NCBI GenBank assembly: GCA_913057245.1
Contig: CAJXNH010000032.1
Location: forward strand, 1 to 40,906
DNA length: 40,906 nucleotides
Source: an uncultured Phaeodactylibacter sp.
GTDB lineage: Bacteria > Bacteroidota > Bacteroidia > Chitinophagales > Saprospiraceae
Direction of reading: 5' to 3'
Of this stretch, positions 15,809 to 24,261 are shown piece after piece (within the stretch, counting starts at the first letter, position 1; each line of letters starts with the position of its first letter). The notes below the pieces were generated by a model that made no database searches, was not told the DNA's origin, and worked only from the letters and a program-made list of their open reading frames with translations. The translations under genes were made by a program, and so were the position numbers.

Positions 15809-18800
15809 TAGTTATACTTTTCGCCTCGCTTGATCCATTTCTCCTGTCCTTCCGGATTGGCGGGCAGGCCGGGATGAATGACCTGTGCGGTACATTTCTC
15901 GGCTGCTTTCACCAGGTCCTCGTAGGAACCGGCATTGGGATCCTTAATCTCAGCTTGGTTATTGCTGTTGTAAGCAAATACCTTCGAGTTGATCTTGATG
16001 CACTCGTCACAGGCCGTGCACTCCTCGGATTCTATCCAGGGCCCTTGTCCTGTGGCGGTCGCTACAGCGGTCTCTGCTTCTGCTGCGCTGCCATTGGTGG
16101 CAGGTGCTGCATCGAAGTTGAGGGCAGCAGCATCTACGCCCAGCTCATCGAAGTTGCCGCCGGCGGCCATCTTCATCAGCCCTTTGGCGATATTGCTGAC
16201 CACCTCGTTGCGGATCTTGCCCTCCAGGTCTTCCGGAGTAGCTTCCACCTCTTCCTTCACGCCGGCGATGGCACGCAGCATGATCCAGAAGTCGCGGCGT
16301 TCCTCGCAGGAATCCACAATGGTTTCTGCCACGAGCACCCGGGTGAGGTGCTGCTTTTGGTCGACCGTCCAGATGAACGGGAATTTGCCTTCCCGCTCTT
16401 CGGGACTCATTTCGAGGAAATCGGTCAGGACGACCATATTGTCGTTCCAGGCTTCGCGCGGCACTTTACGGAAGTGTTTGCGGAAGCGTGCCTCAGTGAG
16501 GGCAAAGTCGGCGAAAGTCATCGCCACTTCCAGGCTCTTCTCACGGCCATTTTCCAGGTACTTGAGCTGATAGGTTGGCCAGTTGCTGTGCAGGTCCGGG
16601 TTGCCGCTGAGGTCGAATGCCTCTTCCGGCTTCACACCCATTTCAGGATTGTACCTGAATACCGGATAAGCCCGGGATTCTACCGCCAGCTTCGCCTGAT
16701 GCGCACCGAGGTCATCGGCTACGCCGTGCTCCGGCTGACAGGTGGTGTACAGGTTGAACAGGGCCGGGCGCTTCGCCATCAGGCCATCGATGAAACCTTC
16801 GATCATATGGCTCGTGTTCGCCAGGGTGGCCTGCATCACGTAGGTGTTGCGGTGCGCCATAGCGATCAGCCCGATTTCCTTGCGCGGCTCCGGCTTGCCT
16901 TTCCAGACTTTGCCATACTGCGCCATATCGGATACCTGGCCGATGAAGCCCGAAGTACAAGCCTGACCTCCGGTATTGGAGTACACCTGTGTATCCACTA
17001 CGATGACTTTGATCGGCTTACCGGAAGCCATCAGGCGGGAGAGGTTTTGGAAGCCGATGTCGTACATGGCACCATCACCGCCCAGAGCGACTACCGGTGG
17101 GCACAACAGCCATTCCTCATCGGTAAACTGTTTCCAGTTGAAGTAAGTGAGGAAGGAATCGTGCTCGCTCGGGTCGTATTTGCCATCGAGCATCAGCTCG
17201 GCTTTGCGGATGGTTTTGAAGCCCTCTGCCATTTTGGCCATGTGCCCCTCGAAAACGCCCATCGCCATTGACGGGGAATCCTGGAAGAGGTGGTTGGCCC
17301 ATGGGAATGGGTAGGGGTTATACGGGTAGGTACTGCCCCAAACGGAGGTACAGCCGGTGGAATTGAGCATGCCCATATTGGTACGCCCCTTGCCGGTCAG
17401 GCCATCTGTATATTTCCACTTGAGGTTCTTCAGTTTGGCGAGCAGTTGGGAGACTTCGCGCAGCCATTCCTGGTCGATCGGCTGTGTGCCTTTTTCGGAC
17501 TCAAAACGGCTGGCGATACCGGATACGGTAAGGTCACCACTGCTCATTTCGGAGACAATCTTCGTCATCAGGTCGGCATCGCTCACATTCACCGTGCTGA
17601 ACAGCTTCTGCTGAATGTGCTGCTCCAGGCGGTTGATGAGCTCCGTCAGGCGGGTCACGTGCTGCCTGATGCGTGGCTGCATGAGCGCCTCTACGGTAGC
17701 GGTGAAGATGTGTACGACTGACTTTTCAGAACATCCCAGGCAGGCGCCATCGCCACTTGCGAAGTTTTGGTAGGCCTCCTTGTTGAGGAGTAGGGTCTCC
17801 AGCGGGCCGATCTTTTCTTCCAGATCGTCAATGCGGTTGTATTCTTCCGGCGTGTTGGGCAGGTCGGTCCAGAGGTCCCAGTTCTGCCGCAGGGTGGCTA
17901 CGGAGTCTTCGGTCTGTGTGATGGGGCGCAGGGCGTCGTCATCGCAGACTTCGATACATTCCATACAGCCCTTGCAGGTGGTCGGGTTCAGGGTAATGCT
18001 GAACAGGCCGCCGCTGCCGGCTTGCTGCTTTTCTTTCAGATCGTAGTACGGCCGGGTGAGCGCAAACTGGAAGTCGCCCAATTCCTCCAGGAACCAGTCA
18101 AATTCCTGCGCCATGCCGTTGGTATTGCCGCTTTCGCGAACGGTCTTGTCAACCACCTCGCGGATCATGGTGTTGACCTTTGCCCGGTCATCGCCTTCGT
18201 TGAATAAGGCGCGGATTTCCGGCTCCATCTGACGGACTGCTTTCGGCAGGTAGTTGAGCTTGCCGTGGTTGTTTTTCACGCGCTGCACAACGGTGTCGAG
18301 TACATCGGACAGTTTGGAAACCAATCCTGGCAGTGCCGTGTCCGGACAGATGGTGTAGCATTTGCCACAGGCGGTACAGTTCTCGGCAATCCATTCCGGA
18401 TGGTTGAAGCGGATGCCGGTCATATCGCGGAACAAAGAGGAGGCCGCAGGCATCACACTCAACCCGATAAACGGATCGGTGAGGTTGTCATTGCCACTGC
18501 CCTGCTGATAGAAATTACCGGTCTGTTCCCAGAAACGGTGGATATCGCTCAGCCTGGACTTACTCTGTGGTGTATCCTTGAGCATAGCAGGAAGCGGGAT
18601 CGGCTTGACAGCATTGGCTTTGGCATCGTGCCCGGCGCCAACGACCTTGTCAGTGACCTCGCCTACTTCGTCAAAGCCACGGCGTACCACACGCATATTG
18701 TCATCTACTACGCGCTGCCCTTTGCTGCCAAATTTCGACTGCACCTGATCTTCGATCGCCTTGAGCAGGCTGTCTTCTGTCAGATTCGCTTTCTCCATAA

Positions 18801-20736
18801 GTGGGGAAGCAGCGAAGAAGGCGCCCTGGAAAGCGATACCCTGCATGCGGAGTTGCAGTTCGGGATCGGTTGCTTCCTCGCGGGCAATTTTGAAGCCGTC
18901 GATATAGAACAGGCGAATGCCATTATCCACGATGATCTTCTGATACGGCTTGGGGATATCGGCCCAGACTTCCGCCGGGCTGTTTTTGTCGCTCTGTATA
19001 ATAAAGGTACCGCCTTTCTTCAGGCCCGCCAGTGCGTTGGTGTGCTTGAAGACGTTGGGGTCCGGTGAAAGTACCACATCCACATATACGTACTCACAGT
19101 TGACACGGATGGGCTCCGGAGCGGCAGACAGGTAGTAAGTCGTCGGCTGTCCTTTCTTTTCAGAACCGTACTTGGGGTTGGCTTTGATGTCGTACCCGAG
19201 CAGGTCGAACAGGGTCATCGCCAGGTTCTTACCGGTGGTAATCGCGCCCCAGCCACCAATGGAGTGGAAACGCACGGTCACGGCCCCCTTCGGCATGAGG
19301 TTCGGGTTTTCAGAACCCCGCACCGACAGTTCCTTCACATGCGGGTAGGCTTCCTGAATGGACTCCTGATAGGCCCGCTGTTTAGGCGTATAAGGTACAT
19401 CGCGGATGAAGTCGATAGACAGGTAAAACTGCTTTTTCTTTTTGCCCGTAGGCAGCATATTCTCTACCGCGCCGATGATGCCTTCCGGCTGCAGGTCGCG
19501 GCTGCCCATACCAAAGGAACCAGAGTACAGGGGCGGCATATCGCCCGGTCGGTACGCTTCCAGTTCCGGATAGGGGCGGTTATCCTTGTAGTTGCCATTT
19601 TCCAGGCACTTGGTCAGGCTCGCACGTACTTCCCGCATGAGCGGCAGGTCGGCGGCCAGCGGCTGATCGAGGCGCTCAAGGATAGCAACGCCCTTCTTAC
19701 CTTTTAGAATTTTGCCCAGCAGATCAGCCGGGAAGGGGCGGAACATGACGAGGTCGACCACGCCGACCTTCAGCCCGCGGGTTTCACGCAGGTAGTCGGC
19801 TACGACTTCGGCACTTGGCACCACGCTGCCCTGCCCGAGGATAAGGTAATCGGCATCTTCCACCTTATACGTCATCACGCGCTCGTAGCGGCGGCCGGTG
19901 AGCTTGTAGTACTCGTCCATAGCCTGCTCGGTGAGCTGCTTAATGTGATCGAAGAAGAAGGGGCGCTGTGCGGCAACGGACTGCATGTAGCTGTCCTGAT
20001 TCTGCACGATGCCCGCCATAACAGGATTATCCACATCCCAAAGCTCGGGTATGCGGCGGCGGGTGTCCCCGTAAATGATGCGCTGGGCTTCGGTCGGCGT
20101 TTTGATGATGTCATCGGGCCGGCCGAGGTATTCCTTGATGAGCTCGCGCTCCGGCAGCGTCATGGACTCGATAAGGTGGGTGGTCAGGAAGCCGTCCTGC
20201 GCCACGATGCCCGGCGTGAGTGCCAGCTCGGCGATGCGGTGGGCGATGATATTGAGGTCCGCCACGTGCTGCGCCTTTTTGGCAAACAGCTGAAAGAAGC
20301 CGGTATCGTCCACGGCGTGGTAATCATCATGGCCCGCATGTACGTTAAGGGTGGATTTGGTCATCGCCCGTGCGCCGATATTCAGCACATACGTCAGGCG
20401 CTTGCCCACTGCAGCGTAGAGGGACTCGTGCATATAGGCGATGCCCTGCCCGGAGGAGAAATTGGCGGCACGGAGACCGGTCATAGACAGGCCGGCGGTG
20501 ACCGCTGCAGCAGCGTGTTCGCCTTCCGGCTCGATAAAAATAAGAGGCCGGTCGGAGATATTGAGGTGGCCTTTGGCGGCCGCATCGGCCCAGTACTCGC
20601 CCATTTGAGTGGAAGGGGTAATCGGATAGGCACCGGCAGCGTCGGAGGACTCCCGCTCGCACATAATCGCAGCGGTGTTCCCGTCCATTGCTACCCGAGT
20701 GCCCGGATACTTAGCGGGCTCGGTTCGCTTCTTCAT
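15808..20736 (-). CDS. nifJ: Giant pyruvate:ferredoxin oxidoreductase with C-terminal tethered ferredoxin
   Basis: A 1642-aa PFOR, about 450 residues longer than the usual 1170-1200. Order of parts: POR N-terminal domain with the AYPITPSTQMGEYWADAA start; gamma domain from about residue 485 (VRFHSIGGWGAITTGKN); clusters CTACGKCYTICP (about 787) and CKGCMECIEVC (about 920); GDGACLGCSEKS (about 995); an extra helical insert (about 1003-1118); the NSTGCTSVWG and TPP-binding GDGAMYDIGF blocks (about 1124 and 1220); an Ala/Thr-rich linker (about 1540-1562); and a single-cluster ferredoxin module (CTACDEC, about 1572, with a later Cys in AEKCTAQ). Start 20736 (MKKRTEPAKYPG) is chosen because the upstream extension overlaps the previous gene. 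It supplies low-potential electrons from pyruvate for Rnf and FNR. Confidence 0.93.
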   Translation of the reverse strand: MKKRTEPAKYPGTRVAMDGNTAAIMCERESSDAAGAYPITPSTQMGEYWADAAAKGHLNISDRPLIFIEPEGEHAAAAVTAGLSMTGLRAANFSSGQGIAYMHESLYAAVGKRLTYVLNIGARAMTKSTLNVHAGHDDYHAVDDTGFFQLFAKKAQHVADLNIIAHRIAELALTPGIVAQDGFLTTHLIESMTLPERELIKEYLGRPDDIIKTPTEAQRIIYGDTRRRIPELWDVDNPVMAGIVQNQDSYMQSVAAQRPFFFDHIKQLTEQAMDEYYKLTGRRYERVMTYKVEDADYLILGQGSVVPSAEVVADYLRETRGLKVGVVDLVMFRPFPADLLGKILKGKKGVAILERLDQPLAADLPLMREVRASLTKCLENGNYKDNRPYPELEAYRPGDMPPLYSGSFGMGSRDLQPEGIIGAVENMLPTGKKKKQFYLSIDFIRDVPYTPKQRAYQESIQEAYPHVKELSVRGSENPNLMPKGAVTVRFHSIGGWGAITTGKNLAMTLFDLLGYDIKANPKYGSEKKGQPTTYYLSAAPEPIRVNCEYVYVDVVLSPDPNVFKHTNALAGLKKGGTFIIQSDKNSPAEVWADIPKPYQKIIVDNGIRLFYIDGFKIAREEATDPELQLRMQGIAFQGAFFAASPLMEKANLTEDSLLKAIEDQVQSKFGSKGQRVVDDNMRVVRRGFDEVGEVTDKVVGAGHDAKANAVKPIPLPAMLKDTPQSKSRLSDIHRFWEQTGNFYQQGSGNDNLTDPFIGLSVMPAASSLFRDMTGIRFNHPEWIAENCTACGKCYTICPDTALPGLVSKLSDVLDTVVQRVKNNHGKLNYLPKAVRQMEPEIRALFNEGDDRAKVNTMIREVVDKTVRESGNTNGMAQEFDWFLEELGDFQFALTRPYYDLKEKQQAGSGGLFSITLNPTTCKGCMECIEVCDDDALRPITQTEDSVATLRQNWDLWTDLPNTPEEYNRIDDLEEKIGPLETLLLNKEAYQNFASGDGACLGCSEKSVVHIFTATVEALMQPRIRQHVTRLTELINRLEQHIQQKLFSTVNVSDADLMTKIVSEMSSGDLTVSGIASRFESEKGTQPIDQEWLREVSQLLAKLKNLKWKYTDGLTGKGRTNMGMLNSTGCTSVWGSTYPYNPYPFPWANHLFQDSPSMAMGVFEGHMAKMAEGFKTIRKAELMLDGKYDPSEHDSFLTYFNWKQFTDEEWLLCPPVVALGGDGAMYDIGFQNLSRLMASGKPIKVIVVDTQVYSNTGGQACTSGFIGQVSDMAQYGKVWKGKPEPRKEIGLIAMAHRNTYVMQATLANTSHMIEGFIDGLMAKRPALFNLYTTCQPEHGVADDLGAHQAKLAVESRAYPVFRYNPEMGVKPEEAFDLSGNPDLHSNWPTYQLKYLENGREKSLEVAMTFADFALTEARFRKHFRKVPREAWNDNMVVLTDFLEMSPEEREGKFPFIWTVDQKQHLTRVLVAETIVDSCEERRDFWIMLRAIAGVKEEVEATPEDLEGKIRNEVVSNIAKGLMKMAAGGNFDELGVDAAALNFDAAPATNGSAAEAETAVATATGQGPWIESEECTACDECIKINSKVFAYNSNNQAEIKDPNAGSYEDLVKAAEKCTAQVIHPGLPANPEGQEKWIKRGEKYN

Positions 20737-20749
20737 GGTGGAAAAGTTT

Positions 20750-21130
20750 TTAGTAGGCGGGCGCTTCATCAATAGCGATGGCGCGGGTCTGTTTGGCAAT
20801 ACGCAGGCAGTCAGCCACTTTTTTGACATCCATACAGTAGGCTTCGTCCTCTGCGTCATGCTTGCAACCGATATCGGAAATGTCGATCAGGTTGAACCGG
20901 CCGTCGATATCGCGGCACTTATCCAACAAGCCTGCCATCGTCACGGGCTCGGGGAGCTCGCTACCATGTTTTTGCAGGTAGGAAGACAGGTAATTGACAA
21001 TGGATTGGCGGGAGTTGAAACAGACGGCATGGGTGGCAACGTCTTCTTCTGCCCGTTCAATTTCGTGGCTGGCGAATTCAAGGAGCTGGTCAGCTTCCTG
21101 AATGAGTAGATCGGCATTTTGCTGGCGCAT
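20750..21130 (-). CDS. HEPN-like helical protein, first gene of the PFOR-Rnf operon
   Basis: A 126-aa, mostly helical, acidic protein. The N-terminal half (LLIQEADQLLEFASHEI, then RAEEDVATHAVCFNSRQ, SIVNYLSSYL) resembles the four-helix HEPN arrangement, but I see no Rx4-6H catalytic motif, so an RNase role is unlikely. Five cysteines are present; CFNSR, DKCRD, GCKHD, YCMD and DCLR are their contexts. It precedes PFOR by 13 bases on the same strand and heads the operon. A chaperone, assembly or regulatory partner of PFOR is possible. Real coding is supported by spacing and composition; function is unknown. Confidence 0.7.
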   Translation of the reverse strand: MRQQNADLLIQEADQLLEFASHEIERAEEDVATHAVCFNSRQSIVNYLSSYLQKHGSELPEPVTMAGLLDKCRDIDGRFNLIDISDIGCKHDAEDEAYCMDVKKVADCLRIAKQTRAIAIDEAPAY

Positions 21131-21211
21131 GGCACTAGGTTTTAATTAAATTGGTGCCCTAAAATTCCTGGTTTGCAGTTGGTTTTTAAATGAATATTGT
21201 CAGTGAAGGGG

Positions 21212-21227
21212 AGTGATCATTGTCACT
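21212..21227. promoter_or_regulatory. CRP/FNR-family-like operator
   Basis: AGTGATCATTGTCACT has the form GTGA-N6-TCAC, the core of CRP-type sites. It lies in the 154-bp gap between the divergent HEPN-PFOR-Rnf operon and the ZIP gene, so it could act on either. Binding is inferred only from symmetry. Confidence 0.4.
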
Positions 21228-21254
21228 TTGCCCGGGTTTAAAAGCGTGTTATTG

Positions 21255-21262
21255 TACCTTTG
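21255..21262 (+). promoter_or_regulatory. -7 box for the ZIP transporter gene
   Basis: TACCTTTG matches TAnnTTTG exactly, 22 bases before the ATG at 21285. A TTTG at 21227-21230 could be the -33 element, with a rather long 24-base spacer; it touches the CRP-like palindrome. Confidence 0.5.
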
Positions 21263-21284
21263 AGCTACTATAAACGACAAGAAA

Positions 21285-22109
21285 ATGGACGCCATTCTAT
21301 CCGCCATCGGGCAATACCACCCGGTCACACAAGCTTTATTGGCCACCTTATTTACCTGGGGCGTCACGGCCCTGGGCGCAGCGGTGGTATTCTTTTTCCG
21401 TGAAATCCGGCAGGAGGTACTGGATGCGATGTTAGGCTTCGCGGCGGGGGTCATGATTGCCGCCAGTTTCTGGTCACTGCTGGCTCCGGCCATTGACCTG
21501 AGCGAGCGGATAAGCACCTTGCCCGGATGGCTGCCGGCGGCACTGGGTTTTATGGGCGGCGGGCTGTTTATGGCGGGGGTAGACAAGGTACTGCCCCACC
21601 TGCACCCGGGCTTAAAAATGGAAGAAGCTGAGGGGGTATCGACCAACTGGAGAAGAAGCGTGCTCTTGGTGCTCGCCATCACCCTGCACAATATTCCGGA
21701 AGGGCTGGCGGTGGGTGTTGCCTTTGGCGCAGTAGCCCACGGGCTGCCGGCGGCTTCCATTGGAGCGGCGGTGGCACTGGCGGTGGGCATAGGACTGTAG
21801 AATTTTCCGGAAGGGACAGCGGTATCTGTGCCGCTGCGGCGGGAGGGTTTTTCCCGGCGCAGGGCATTTGGGTACGGGCAGATGTCGGGGGCTGTGGAGC
21901 CTGTTGCCGGCATCGTTGGAGCAGCGGCAGTGATGATGATGCAGCCCATCCTGCCCTATGCGCTGAGCTTTGCAGCCGGAGCCATGATTTTTGTGGTGGT
22001 CGAAGAGCTCATCCCGGAATCACAGCAGGCCGGGAATACGGACCTGGCAACCGTTGCGACCCTGGCAGGATTTACGCTGATGATGAGTTTGGATGTGGCT
22101 TTGGGGTAA
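21285..22109 (+). pseudogene. ZIP family metal transporter interrupted by an in-frame amber codon
   Basis: The same frame encodes a complete GufA/ZupT-type ZIP transporter of about 274 codons except for TAG at 21798-21800. Before it are the N-terminal helices and the TM4 motif [15 protein letters not shown]; directly after it come [16 protein letters not shown] and the last three membrane segments. In relatives the TM5 motif reads QNFPEG, so the amber codon sits exactly where a conserved, metal-site glutamine codon (CAG) is expected; one C-to-T change explains it. No other lesion is visible, so this is either a very recent nonsense mutation, a sequencing error or, less likely, readthrough. 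ZIP proteins import Zn2+ or other divalent metals. Confidence 0.85.
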
Positions 22110-22113
22110 AAGC

Positions 22114-22485
22114 CTATTCCCAAAACTTCCACCAGGCCCCGCCTTTGACCTCGGCCTGTGCATCTTCCGGCAGCAACGGGCGCAGCCGCTTGAGGATAGC
22201 TCCTTTGGACACCACTCCGGTGCTGCGGTCAACCACTTCCCCATCCTTAAAGTACAGAATCGTGGGCAGGCTGCGGACCTGATACTGCTTGACCAGTTTC
22301 TGATTCTTTTCGGCATCGAGCTTGACGAAGCGGGCGTTGTCACCGGCTTCTTCGGCGGCAGCGGCAAAATTAGGGGCGAGGGCATGGCAGGGGCCACACC
22401 AATCCGCCCAGACATCAACGACAACGGGCGTTTCGGCATTCAGGACCAGCGGGCGGAAGGTTTTACGGTTGACTTGTCGTGGCAT
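22114..22485 (-). CDS. Thioredoxin
   Basis: A 123-aa thioredoxin-fold protein with the active site WADWCGPCHA (Cys30 and Cys33) and the cis-proline loop RSLPTILYF. It has no signal peptide and is predicted cytoplasmic. The C-terminal extension (LPEDAQAEVKGGAWWKFWE) is slightly longer than in classical TrxA. The start at 22485 (MPRQVNRKTF) is chosen because a much longer upstream frame runs into the divergent neighbouring gene. It is convergent with the ZIP gene, 4 bases from its end. Confidence 0.93.
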   Translation of the reverse strand: MPRQVNRKTFRPLVLNAETPVVVDVWADWCGPCHALAPNFAAAAEEAGDNARFVKLDAEKNQKLVKQYQVRSLPTILYFKDGEVVDRSTGVVSKGAILKRLRPLLPEDAQAEVKGGAWWKFWE

Positions 22486-22504
22486 AATCGTTCTACATTT
22501 TGGG

Positions 22505-22512
22505 CAAAGGTA
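22505..22512 (-). promoter_or_regulatory. -7 box for the thioredoxin gene
   Basis: On the minus strand this reads TACCTTTG, an exact TAnnTTTG match, 19 bases before the start at 22485. No well-spaced -33 element is evident. Confidence 0.45.
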
Positions 22513-22600
22513 AAAGGGCCCGAAAAGAGTTTCAGTGACAAATGCCACTTTGGCTTTTGAGAACAAGTGATGTTCCTTATTTTGGGAAAAAACCAGATAA

Positions 22601-23173
22601 ATGCCTAGGCAAAAACTACCGGACGAACTCAAAGCCGCGATTTCTAAAATGCCCGACAAGGAAAAAGACAAGCTGCTCTTCCGCCTTATCGCCAAGGAGG
22701 AAGCTCTGATCAACCGCCTGACCTTCGAGCTGCTGGAAGGGGCTGGCAGCCGGGAGGAGAGACGCAGCGAACTCGCCATCAGCATTGAGCGGGATGTGAC
22801 CTATGCCATCCGGGCTTTCTACTCGCCGGGCTTCCTGCTGCTCGACCTGCGCGCCATCAGCGGCGACATCAACCGGCATGTGAAGGCGACCAAAGACAAG
22901 TACGGGGAGATCGAGCTCAACCTGCTGATGCTTAATCTGGCTCTGGAAGGCATAGACGGGCTGCTCGATCAGTTCCCGGCGGCCAAAACGCGCACCTTCT
23001 CCAATTATGTGGTCAAACGGGCCCTGAAACTGCAAAAATTGCTGTCGAAAATGCACGATGATATCCGCCTCGATTTTGAAGGTGAAATGGAGCGCCTTGG
23101 GCAGTTCATCCGCAACAGCAGCTACCTGAAGAAAACGGCAGAACGGGAGGGGCTGGAGTGGCGGGAGTTGTAA
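22601..23173 (+). CDS. Conserved-looking helical protein of unknown function, 190 aa
   Basis: A highly charged, helix-rich soluble protein (MPRQKLPDELKAAISKMPDK; later RDVTYAIRAFYSPGFLLLDL, SGDINRHVKATKDKYGEIEL, NYVVKRALKLQKLLSKMHDD). No signal peptide, membrane segment or catalytic motif is apparent, and I do not recognise a named family. The base composition matches the host core genes, which argues for a resident gene. It is divergent from thioredoxin and followed after 12 bases by the HNH gene, so the two may share a transcript. Confidence 0.75.
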   Translation: MPRQKLPDELKAAISKMPDKEKDKLLFRLIAKEEALINRLTFELLEGAGSREERRSELAISIERDVTYAIRAFYSPGFLLLDLRAISGDINRHVKATKDKYGEIELNLLMLNLALEGIDGLLDQFPAAKTRTFSNYVVKRALKLQKLLSKMHDDIRLDFEGEMERLGQFIRNSSYLKKTAEREGLEWREL

Positions 23174-23185
23174 ATATCCAATGCT

Positions 23186-23944
23186 ATGAAAGAAGGACAG
23201 AAACGCTGGACCCGGGAAGAGCTTATCCTCACCTTTAACCTGTATTGCAAAACGCCTTTCGGCAAACTGCACAGCCGAAACCCGGAGGTTATCGAATTGG
23301 CAGCGCTGATCGGGCGGTCTCCCAATGCTGTAGCATTCAAACTGGTTAATTTTGCCAGCCTTGACCCCAGCCTCAAGAAAAGAGGTATAAAAGGGGCTTC
23401 CAACCATAGCAAGCTGGATAAAGAGGTTTGGGACGCCTTCAATAACAATTGGGAAGAACTGGCTTTCGAAAGTGAGCAGTTGAGGGCTCAATTGTATGGG
23501 AAAGGCCAGGGAGCCAACGATTTTGTTCAGGAACCCGGCATCACAGAAGGTAAAGAAGAGCTACGCCTTGTAAAAGCCAGAGTCAACCAACATTTTTTCC
23601 GGTCTATGATCATGGCAGCCTATAACCAAACGTGCTGTATAACCGGTATTGGTATCCCTTCGCTCCTGATCGCCGGTCATATCCGGCCATGGGCAGAAGC
23701 CCCTAAACTCAGACTGAATCCACATAACGGGCTCGCTCTAAATGCCCTTCACGATAAGGCTTTCGAACTTGGACTGATTACCATTACGCCAGATTATAAG
23801 GTCAGGGTATCTCCCCAGTTGCCTACGGAGGAAGCCAATACATTCTTCAGCCGGTACGAAGGGCAGCCAATCCGCCTTCCGCAACGTTTTTTACCTGATC
23901 CCGAACTCCTAAAATACCACAATGATGAGCGATTCCTTCACTAA
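23186..23944 (+). CDS. HNH endonuclease (HNH_2 type)
   Basis: A 252-aa protein. The N-terminal part (about 1-90: RWTREELILTFNLYCK, PNAVAFKLVNFASLDPSL) looks like a DNA-binding or recognition module. The C-terminal part (about 130-215) is an HNH nuclease: VNQHFFRSMIMAAYNQTCCI, TGIGIPSLLIAGHIRPWAE, then NPHNGLALNALHDKAFELG, giving the H...N...H metal/catalytic arrangement. Similar proteins are often found beside cytosine-5 methylases, and the remnant of one lies just downstream on the opposite strand. It may thus be the restriction half of an older, broken R-M system. The next gene overlaps its 3' end. Confidence 0.85.
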   Translation: MKEGQKRWTREELILTFNLYCKTPFGKLHSRNPEVIELAALIGRSPNAVAFKLVNFASLDPSLKKRGIKGASNHSKLDKEVWDAFNNNWEELAFESEQLRAQLYGKGQGANDFVQEPGITEGKEELRLVKARVNQHFFRSMIMAAYNQTCCITGIGIPSLLIAGHIRPWAEAPKLRLNPHNGLALNALHDKAFELGLITITPDYKVRVSPQLPTEEANTFFSRYEGQPIRLPQRFLPDPELLKYHNDERFLH

Positions 23945-24260
23945 AATCGAAGTCCTGTACTTGTACCGGGATGCCGGTAATTACAAGATTTACGACAAGC
24001 GGGTTCTGCCCTGTAGCGGACAGTATACGATTGATGAAATGGAACAACGTCTGCGCGATGTACTAACTGATGAGGAATACTTTCTGCCCAGGGCACTGGG
24101 AATCTCCCAGTTAGATTTCGGCTACCACGATGCTGAACTGGACCACGATTGGTTAGAGTTCATTGGGCTTTGCCGTACTGATCAGGAGGTGGATACTGAT
24201 TTAGACTTCTTCAGCTTTGTGGAAAACATGAAACAGTTGAAGCAGGAGGTGCTTCCATAA
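23925..24260 (+). CDS. Small acidic protein overlapping the HNH gene, 111 aa
   Basis: The start codon (ATG 23925; ATG 23922 is an alternative) lies inside the HNH gene, overlapping it by 20 bases in another frame, which implies translational coupling. The product is acidic, with a MSDSFTKIEVLYLYRDAGNY start and a DFGYHDAELDHDWLEFIGL segment near the middle. No family is recognised. Its coupling to a nuclease gene suggests an inhibitor, partner or specificity factor; this is inference. It ends 1 base before the convergent methylase remnant. Confidence 0.65.
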   Translation: MSDSFTKIEVLYLYRDAGNYKIYDKRVLPCSGQYTIDEMEQRLRDVLTDEEYFLPRALGISQLDFGYHDAELDHDWLEFIGLCRTDQEVDTDLDFFSFVENMKQLKQEVLP

Positions 24261-24261
24261 C

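Noticed and set aside
15874..19707. Several plus-strand frames of up to 465 codons across the PFOR gene
   Set aside because: All are antisense to an intact, motif-rich PFOR and show no recognisable domains.
21285..22109. Two separate small membrane proteins instead of one broken ZIP gene
   Set aside because: Both halves are in the same frame, the second lacks its own start before the NFPEG motif, and together they give one normal ZIP transporter.
22616..23491. A 291-codon minus-strand frame opposite the 190-aa protein and HNH genes
   Set aside because: It overlaps two sense genes with better starts and the HNH family match; no independent evidence.
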